Below are positions 56,303 to 64,000 of a stretch of DNA of 64,000 nt, in pieces (position 1 is the stretch's first letter; every line of letters begins with the position of its first letter). A model generated the notes under the pieces. The model was not told the DNA's origin. It did not search any database and saw only the letters and a program-made list of their open reading frames with translations. The DNA lies in contig NC_053045.1 of the NCBI RefSeq assembly GCF_003473485.1, positions 58,322,494 through 58,386,493 on the forward strand, written 5' to 3'. Source of the stretch: Medicago truncatula (Eukaryota; Streptophyta; Magnoliopsida; Fabales; Fabaceae). The position numbers and the translations under genes were made by a program.

Positions 56303-58970
56303 TTACAACTTGCTCGTCTTGAGAGGTCCCATCTCCTTTGCCTTAGCCCTCAGCAGATGCTTCTGTACCTTCCCAGTAGCTGTCTTAGGTAACGGTCCAA
56401 AGACAACCGATTTCGGTACCCAATAAGTAGGCATCTTGGCCCTACAGAACTTCAGTATGTCCTCGACTAGACGTTGCTCGTTACTCCTATCCACTCCTGG
56501 CTTTAATGTCACAAACGCACACGGAGACTCGCCCCATTTCTCGTCTGGTCTAGCGACCACTGATGTCTCAAGTATAGCAGGATGCGAGTACAGAGCATTC
56601 TCTACCTCTACACTGCTGATATTTTCAGCACCTGAGATGATGATGTCCTTTGATCTGTCTTTAATTTCTATATATCCATCTGGATGCTTCACCGCAAGAT
56701 CACCGGAATGATACCATCCATTTGCAAAGCTCTCTTCATTAGCTTTAGGGTTCTTTAAGTAGCCTTTCATGACAGCATTACCACGCATCACGATTTCGCC
56801 AACAGTTTTACCATCAGCAGGTACAGGTTGCATAGTTTTTGTGTTCACAACATCCAAGCCTTCCAAGGCAATGTACTTAACCCCTTGTCTTGCATGGAGC
56901 CGGGCACGGGATTCTGGTGGAAGTGAGTCCCACTCTGGTTTCCAGGCACAATAGACGGATGGGCCATAGGTTTCTGAAAGACCGTAAGTGTGTGTGACAC
57001 GAAATCCTCGTTCAGACATGCCGGAAAGAACAGAAGGAGGAGGAGCAGCACCAGCAGTATTCACATGTACAACATGAGGTAGAGGAAGTATGGTTTCCTC
57101 AGCCGGAGCATTAATTATTGAGTTAAGCACCACTGGTGCTGCACAAAAATGAGTCACTTTGTACTTAACAATGGCTTCATATACTGCTTTTGCTGATACC
57201 TGCATAAAAACATCAAGAAAATTTGATTGAGGGTAGATATAAGCAAACTAGTTATTAAAGAAAACAACTCTCAACAAAGTAGACAACAATATTAGTTAAC
57301 AAGAGAGCATGTTATTACTAGTTAACCAACAACAAACTGCCTAAAGATGACAGGATTAATCCTGGTCAAAAGTATCATAAGTGTATGTTTGAATCGTGCC
57401 ACAATTTGTTTTAAAACAGACCCTAATCATTTGTTCATGAGAGACATTCAACAAATTGCATTAGCATTAATGATAGCATCAAACTTGAAGCTAATGTACT
57501 ACAAATCATCAACAAGACTAACATAATATTATACTAATCAATGCATTAGGTATCAATGTTGTCAATCACATCCCAGAAAATAGTGGTTTGTTTGAATCAA
57601 TATCACATTTTAAATTCTACTACGCTACAACAACTATTTAACAACACTTTGTATTAAATCATGTATCACGAATCAATAGTAGTTTGATCAAATTTTGCTA
57701 CGCCCTGGGTAAGCATAACAAGTCAACAACTATTTGTTTAAAGCATTCAAATAAATGCATAGGAAAAGAAACCAAATCCATCAGACATTAGTTTTACCTG
57801 GCGGAGGCATATGTTTGTGCCAAAGAGAGCTGCAAGTGTCCAAGTATAGCACCAACCATTGCAATGAAACATGGGTAGAGTCCAAAGATATACAGCTCCT
57901 TCATTCATTCCCCAAATAAGTGCACCACTAAGAGACATGAGATACGCTCCACGGTGATGCAAAACCACACCTTTCGGACTAGCAGTGGTCCCAGACGTGT
58001 AACCCAAAGCAATGCTCTGCCACTCATCCTCTGGTGGCTTCCAATTGTATTCAGGGTCACCACTTCGAAGAAAGTCCTCATATTCAACTGCCCCTTTGCT
58101 CAATGCATATCTAAGTGACTTAGGGTCACAATTCTCATCACCAATGACAATTAAAATCGGAGACTTAAATGTTTTGGTTTTGTCAGACCATATTTTCAAT
58201 GCTTCTTCTGCCAATGAAAAGAACTCTTGATCCACAATTACAACTGATGCAGTGCAATGACCAAGAAGAAAAGCAATTGTGGATGCATTTAGCCTAATGT
58301 TGACAGGGTTTATCACTGCCCCTGCCATTGGAATCCCAAAATGAGCTTCATAGAGAGCTGGAATATTGGGTGCAATAACAGCTACCTGCATAAGAAAATT
58401 AGAGTGAACATGATTAAGCTAAACACATAATTAGAGTAGAGAATGATTGAAAACTATTTTTTATCATTTTATATCATACATAAAAAAAAGTTTTCAAAAT
58501 TAAAAAACTTCAGAATATAATTTTAGATGACGAAAATAATAATTCAAATAAAAAAAACTGTCTATGTCTTAAAAAAAAAAAAAAAAAAAAAAATCATCAT
58601 CTACTACGGTAAAAAGAAAAGTTCATTCATTTTCATCCGTCAGCATCCGATTAAACAAAAGTCAAATCGGGAAAATTAATCTACTCCTATCTGATTGGAG
58701 AAAAGCAAAGTAAAAAAAAAAAAAAATGCATAGGTACGAAGTTTTTGTTCTTACGGTGTTTCCGAGAGCAATGGAACGGTTGGAAAGAGCGGAGGCGAAT
58801 CGACGGCAGCGTTGATAAGTCTGACGCCATGTGTAGTGACGGGATCCATGGATGATGGATTTTCTAGTTGGATGAACCTGAGCTGCTCTTTCTAAGAACC
58901 ATAAAGGTGTTAAGGATGTGTAGTTTGCCGCGTTCTTTGGAAGGTCGTCTATGTCTTGTTTCGTACCCAT
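56303..58970 (-). CDS. AAE7: Peroxisomal acetate/butyrate-CoA ligase AAE7 (ACN1-like)
   Basis: Acyl-activating enzyme making acetyl-CoA (and short-chain acyl-CoA) from free acid, ATP and CoA in peroxisomes/glyoxysomes, feeding the glyoxylate cycle. Three exons: 58755-58970, 57798-58385, 56303-57199; phases close, 566 aa (569 in Arabidopsis AAE7). The ATG at 58968-58970 is used; the in-frame GTG two codons earlier is not a start. Signature motifs: DIDDLPK and ANYTSLTPLWFLERAA at the N-terminus, AMP-binding P-loop YTSGTTASPKG at 201-211, MFHCNGWCYTW, YGLSETYGP at 340-348, SGDLAVKHPDGYIEIKDRSK with the hinge, and the catalytic Lys in KTATGKVQK. It ends in SKL, a perfect PTS1 peroxisome signal. 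The match to AAE7 is much closer than to AAE1 or cinnamate-CoA ligases. Confidence 0.95.
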
Positions 58971-60821
58971 CGCCACTGCGTTCTTCCGTTCCGTGTGTGT
59001 GTAAGACAGAAATGGACGACCAATTCTCTACTGTTCTGTGTTTATATTTATACTCTCACTTTTCAGCTTATTGTCGTCACCCTTGTCTTTCTCATCCACA
59101 TCTCACACCGATTATTGTCTCATCCCTATAAATAACTTATCTGTACAACCATTTTTTAATAATTTTAGACAATTTTCTCTCTCATACTTACATTATATTT
59201 TTGCATTGCTCTCTCCTCTTTTTTATCTCTACATTGTTTTTAACCAATGAAAAGAGAGAGAGGAAGTTGTTAGCAAATATATCAATTACTCATAAATAAA
59301 TTCTGCAAATTTACATCAAAATACTTAAATATAACTTTTTAAAACTGATTTGTTTTTCTATTAAAAGTTGATACTTTTAGTTTTTTTTTTTTATAAATAC
59401 TTTTAGTTTTTTTTTTTTGTTACACTTTTAGTTTTTTTAAGACATGCAGTTTTCATTTTTGTAAGAATTTAGAAAATAAAAAGTATTTCATCCGATAAAT
59501 AAGAATTGTAGTGGGTATTTATTCCACCAATAGAGATAAGAAATCATGGAGATAAAAATATGCTTTTGTTATAGAATTAATCGAAGGACAATATCAAAGA
59601 TGAAGAAGATGAGAGTTTGATTATTATGCATGGGAAAATCCAATTTTAAAGGATAGGTGGAGGTTGCCACCGGTTCGGTCCAAACAAAAAATAGCCAGTT
59701 TTGATATTTTAATATTTTCTGTCACTTTATTAACTGAACTCCCTTTAGTTAGAAATTACTTTTCAATAACAATATACACCACTGTTTGAATAACATTTCA
59801 GATTTAGTGAGTTATATCTCAGTTCAAGTTGTTCATGGTAAAAACCCAGCAAAAGACAAAAAAATAGAATATTCTTCTAAAGCTTCCCTCATAACAACAA
59901 TCTTGCTTTTGTTCACTGATATTTTCGGCAATGGCAATATAATTATCACTTTAAAGTTTGGTGTTCTAACACACAAAACAAATCAGATCTGTATCATTCT
60001 AAATCAAAGAAAAGTAAAGCTTTTACATTTATCTGGAATCAAGTAGTTATAAAGTTGCATCTCAAACATAAATGATGATGATTGGGATGCGAATTTTATC
60101 GTTCTAATTTTTTAACCTAAAATTGAAATTATAAATTTTATGAAAATTGAAGTTTTGGTTTTTTTATTATCAAAATGTTGTAATGAATGAAGATAACGAA
60201 ATTGTAATTTTCTTGTTACAGGTGCATCTGTATTACTATTTGCAGAATGGATATAGAAGAGATTATGGAAAATTTTCAAACTGAGCCACTAGAGATTGAT
60301 TTCGTTGGAGGTGATTTATGCACAGGCAAAGATTTACCCAGAACCACATGACAAAAGAATCCATCGGTGGAAATGCTTTTGTGTATTATACAAACTATAG
60401 GATTGAGTATTTTTAATTAATTCGAAATAATGCAATAGCATAAAAAAAAATCAAAATAGTTCAATAATTTCAATGATAATCAGTTAATCAAATATAATCA
60501 ACAAAATTTCAAGATCAATTAAGTACTCCCGTTATTATTCTTTACATGAAAATAATTCTAATAGACCACCTTTATTATTTTTAAAATATGCTAACATTAA
60601 TAATAGGTAATTAGCGAAATGACGGACACTCACGTGCTTGTCTTTCCGCTTTATTAACAGTGTTAACGTTTGAAAATTATGAACAATGTTTTTTTTTATG
60701 AAATTTTGAAAAAAGTAAAAATATAAATGTTTTTTGTTTTCAAATTATAACATGATTATCAATTTCAAGGACACCAACAATATGACAAAAAAATATGATT
60801 TAAAATCTTATTTTTTTAAAT
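58971..60821. other. AAE7 promoter and spacer
   Basis: Pyrimidine-rich 5' flank of AAE7 up to about 59250, then AT-rich DNA. A tiny ORF at 60247-60348 (MDIEEIMENFQTEPLEIDFV...) follows a good splice acceptor-like cttgttacag, but is too short to call. Nothing else recognised. Confidence 0.4.
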
Positions 60822-61420
60822 ACCACTTGTAAGATTGTTCATTGATTGTTCTAAGGTCTCACCCGAAAGGAAATATTCTTAGACTTAAACCACTGCTGAG
60901 ACTGTTCAGTGATTGTTCAAACTCCAATGTCTCACTATAAAGGAAAGATTCTTAGACATAAACCAATTGTAAGACTGTTCAAACTCGTTGGTCTCGCCGA
61001 AAATGAAATATTCTTAGACATAAACCACTTACAAGACTGTTATTGTTCAAACTCCAAGGTCTCACCGGAAATAAAATATTCTTTAACCTAAACCACCTGT
61101 AAGATTGTTCATTGAATGCCCAAACTCTAAGGTCTCACCGGAAAAGAAAGATTCTTAGACATAAACCACTTGTAAGACTGTTCAAACTCCAAGGTCTCGT
61201 CGGAAATGAAATATTCTTAGACATAAACCACTTGTAATATTGTTCATTGAATGTTCAAACTCCAAGGTCTCTTCAGAATTGAAAGATTTTTAGACCTAAA
61301 CCACTTATAAGATTGTTTAGTGATTGTTCAAAATCCAAGGTCTCACCAAAAAGAAAAGATTTTTAGACCTAAACCAATTATATAATTGTTGAGCAACCGT
61401 TCAAACTCTCCAAATGAAAG
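60822..61420. repeat. Minisatellite of about eight degenerate 60-80 bp units
   Basis: The unit is approximately aaaccacttgtaagattgtt, cattgattgttcaaactcca, aggtctcaccggaaatgaaa, gattcttagacat. It recurs head to tail about eight times. Some units lack the cattgattgtt portion, giving two length classes. Divergence between units is moderate, so the array is not young. No coding potential. Confidence 0.88.
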
Positions 61421-62279
61421 AATCTCATACCTAGTTTAATTATTAGTAAGTAATATTTTCAACGACATAATTGATCATCATGTTATTTCAAATGTGATAG
61501 TCATTTTAGTAAGTCATTTTAATAAATAAATAAATAAGTTAAAGTCACACTTAATAAATGTTAACAAAATTATTTTTATGTCATAGTAAATAGTCCACAT
61601 AATTTAATTTTATGTCACGTATTATTTATCTTTTTAATAGAATTTTAAAAACTTAATTCCCTCACTAATTTAATTTAATGTTGCAGCATTATAAGGTGCA
61701 GACAGCAAAAATTAAAGAAGAGCAATGTCTACAACCAGAAAGTTATGGCTTACAAACAACAAGCCCAAGAAAAATATCAGGCCCATCGTTTGCTACAAAA
61801 AATATATATAAATCAAACAAATGATAAAATGTTATTTAATGATTGGTGAGGTCGGTTTTCATGGTCCACCATGTGACCATCAAAAAGTTTCCCCCCTTAC
61901 CGGATCATAAATCTAGGCCATCCAAATAAAGAAGTAATAAATCTATGGTTGTACTTATACTTTCCCATAAAGGGAAAGAATTCCCCTTTCTCATACTAAA
62001 TCTCACCGTCTATTATTCTCTAGACAAATGTATCTTTACACTAAAGACCACTGACAATTCATTCATTAGTTGGAGTTATAAGAATGGGAGAGATCAAGAA
62101 CGACTCCAACTTTATTATTAATAACAGTTTTCTTGTAAATGTTTACCCCCATCTTGTTTGTCTTGGAGTGATCATTTGGTTGTTTTGTTTGACAATAATC
62201 ATGCATAAGAACATCAAAACCATGTTCCATACACTACTCATTCTCAAATCTGAACTTGTGACATGTCAGACAAAGTCGA
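61421..62279. other. Spacer, nothing recognised
   Basis: AT-rich, no coding sequence or clear repeat beyond short A/T tracts. Confidence 0.35.
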
Positions 62280-62720
62280 GTAATTGGGCCGCGGTCAAGT
62301 TAAATAGGATAATTATACGATGTTGGAGCCAGCCAATATTCAAGCTTGTCTATAGGGAATAAATGAAACCATGTTTCATTAGTCAATCCTCGATCAAGTT
62401 TTTCCTCGATAACATGTGTACCTAGGTTCTTCAACCAAGTGAAATCGTACACCCTTCGTGTGGATGTTTGATAAACCAATGTCCAAAACAACCTTTCAAA
62501 ACTCATTTATTAGCCACAAAGGACATTCAACCTCCCTTTCCATTTGCATCCATAATATCATCAAAATCATCCATTGTACACCAAAGACTATCAAAAAGCT
62601 AAGACATTTGACTGATAAAATTCCTAGCATCACACGTGCTGCCACCATTTTGGTAGTCACAATAACAAGTAAATTTCGACTCACCTTGACTAATATCGCC
62701 AACTTCTACAACAATGTGAT
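62280..62720 (-). mobile_element. Decayed LINE endonuclease domain
   Basis: The - strand reads in broken frames like the apurinic endonuclease of plant L1 LINEs: WCTMDDFDDIMDANGKGG (the GDFNDI motif region), then after a frameshift YDFTWLKNLGTHVIEEKLDR, GLTNETWFHLFP, and EYWLAPTSYNYPI in the place of the SDHxPI motif, with key catalytic residues altered. Several stops and frameshifts; no reverse transcriptase follows. A fragment only. Confidence 0.7.
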
Positions 62721-64000
62721 TTGAGAATAACTCAAAAGTTGATATTTAAAGGACTTATTATGAAACAATGCCAAGCCACTTCCCCTTCCTTCCCGATCAA
62801 CAACAAGACAATTATCAAAATCCAACAAGTAACGAAATTCCTCAATTTTATTGGTTTTGACTAGTGGACAAGGCACTTAAGTTTTGTCATTAAAAAAAGC
62901 TTAACGACACACATTGTTCTCCGTTGTCTTTCATTTATGTGTAATTTTCACACACGCATATTAAATATTGTGTATGAAGAAGAAGAAGAAAAAAAACTTA
63001 AGTTCTGGAACTCCACTAAGGCTACTTACACCTCGCATGTTCCTAATAATGATACTTATTTTTCTTGGTAGACCCAGTGTTCAGGTCCTTCCATGTTGAA
63101 TGTTAAGAATAATATTTCATGTGAACCAATTTATTGACCTATAGTAAAAAAAGAATTGTCAAATTTTGAATTTGGAAAGAAGAAAAAAACGTGCAAAAGT
63201 ATAAACGTTTTTGATGTCGTAAGCACTTTAAAATTGAACCAAACTGAATTGAACTTGTTGTGAATTCAGACTCAAATTTCACACCAATACAAACTATGAT
63301 GTGTGGAGCAAGTATCAATGACAACCAACAAGCAAAAAAAATTAACCACAAGCAACAACAACAATATATAGACCTAGTATGTAATCAAGTGCATGGCAAA
63401 ACCACAATCCAAGTAAGGAATAAACAAGATAAAAAGAGTAGAGAAAAATAGACAACAACACCAAGAGATTGTTCACCCAGTTCGGTCCAACAATGACCTA
63501 CTCTGGAGGAAAGATTGATATCTCCAATCAACTATCAATGAGTTCTTACAAAGAGATACAAATGGGTTACAAGAAATTAGCTTCAACAAGCTCACAAAGA
63601 ACAACCGTAATTTCGATCCATTTTCCCAATCTCAATAAACAAGACACTCATGATTTTCACTCTCCCAAGGTATTTACAATTGTTTCCCAACTCTAGAATC
63701 TAACCCCCAAAAGAGAACCAACCATTAGCCTTTGATTTCACTAAGGGTCTTCTCTTTTGGTTTCACAAGAGTCACCGAGGTTGCTCACAAAAGACTCTCC
63801 ACTCATGTGTTTCCCAACCCCATGAATCTTCCCCAAAAGGCACCAACCCTTTTTCCAAGAGCCCCCTCTTTTGGTTCTCCAAGATTCACATCTTGAAGCT
63901 TTGAACCTCACCCAAAGACTCTCAACCTTTAGTGTCTAAAACCCTAAAAGTTCCCTCCTTTGGTTTTCATGAGATTCACCAAACTTTTTCAACAAATGGG
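62721..64000. repeat. Repeat-like sequence running off the window end
   Basis: From about 63430 the style changes: ttcacccagttcggtccaac is a phrase that recurs in plant retrotransposons, and then ctcttttggtttcac / ctcttttggttctcc / cctttggttttcatg recur at about 63749, 63866 and 63954, each followed by an agattcacc-type phrase. It looks like a degenerate tandem or LTR interior, cut by the window edge. No coding sequence recognised. Confidence 0.4.

Noticed and set aside
57200..57797. Possible extra exon in AAE7 intron 2
   Set aside because: The protein is complete and in phase across 57798/57199 without it, at the usual family length.
60247..60348. 34-aa ORF after an acceptor-like site
   Set aside because: Too short and without family; no partner exons.
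1..64000. CRISPR arrays, operons, bacterial RBS or phage features
   Set aside because: The window is plant nuclear DNA with spliced genes; no such structures exist here.

Overview
The window is nuclear DNA from a flowering plant. The genes have short GT-AG exons in the plant style, the proteins match plant-only or plant-type families, introns and spacers are AT-rich, and plant transposable elements are dense (Stowaway and Mutator-type MITEs, Helitrons, LINEs, long LTRs). Repeat style and protein similarity suggest a papilionoid legume (Medicago/Trifolium-like); that species assignment is inference.

Layout. 0-2 kb: an R2R3-MYB gene (- strand), close to the flavonol-type subgroup 7. 2-9.7 kb: spacer with two Stowaway-like MITEs, a large fold-back element and other repeat debris. 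9.7-17.8 kb: a 14-exon AMSH3-type JAMM deubiquitinase (-). 18-26.2 kb: retrotransposon land, with a 2.2 kb solo LTR (5-bp target duplication) nested in another long LTR, then a 5'-truncated LINE end. 26.6-38.1 kb: a graveyard of gene fragments. It holds two related Helitron 3' ends with helicase tails and pieces of a HAD hydrolase, a GH10 xylanase, a malate dehydrogenase, an unknown three-exon ORF and an aspartic protease. Much of it (30.5-38.1 kb) lies between 91-bp inverted repeats. 38.3-43.2 kb: RRP4, an exosome subunit (+), whose third intron carries a cullin fragment and a 67-bp LINE insertion. 43.9-45.7 kb: a TBL/DUF231 O-acetyltransferase-like gene (-). 47.5-55.7 kb: two tandem PRISE (progesterone 5-beta-reductase/iridoid synthase-like) reductases (+) with a broken F-box gene (-) between them. 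56.3-59.0 kb: AAE7-type peroxisomal acetate/butyrate-CoA ligase (-). 59-64 kb: repeats, a minisatellite and a decayed LINE endonuclease.

The intact genes (MYB, AMSH3, RRP4, TBL, two PRISE, AAE7) serve unrelated functions, as is usual for plant chromosomes; only the PRISE pair is a real cluster. I rebuilt all multi-exon models by hand and reading phase closes at every junction. The most unusual part is the 26.6-38.1 kb segment, where several mobile elements carry or surround exons of at least five host genes.
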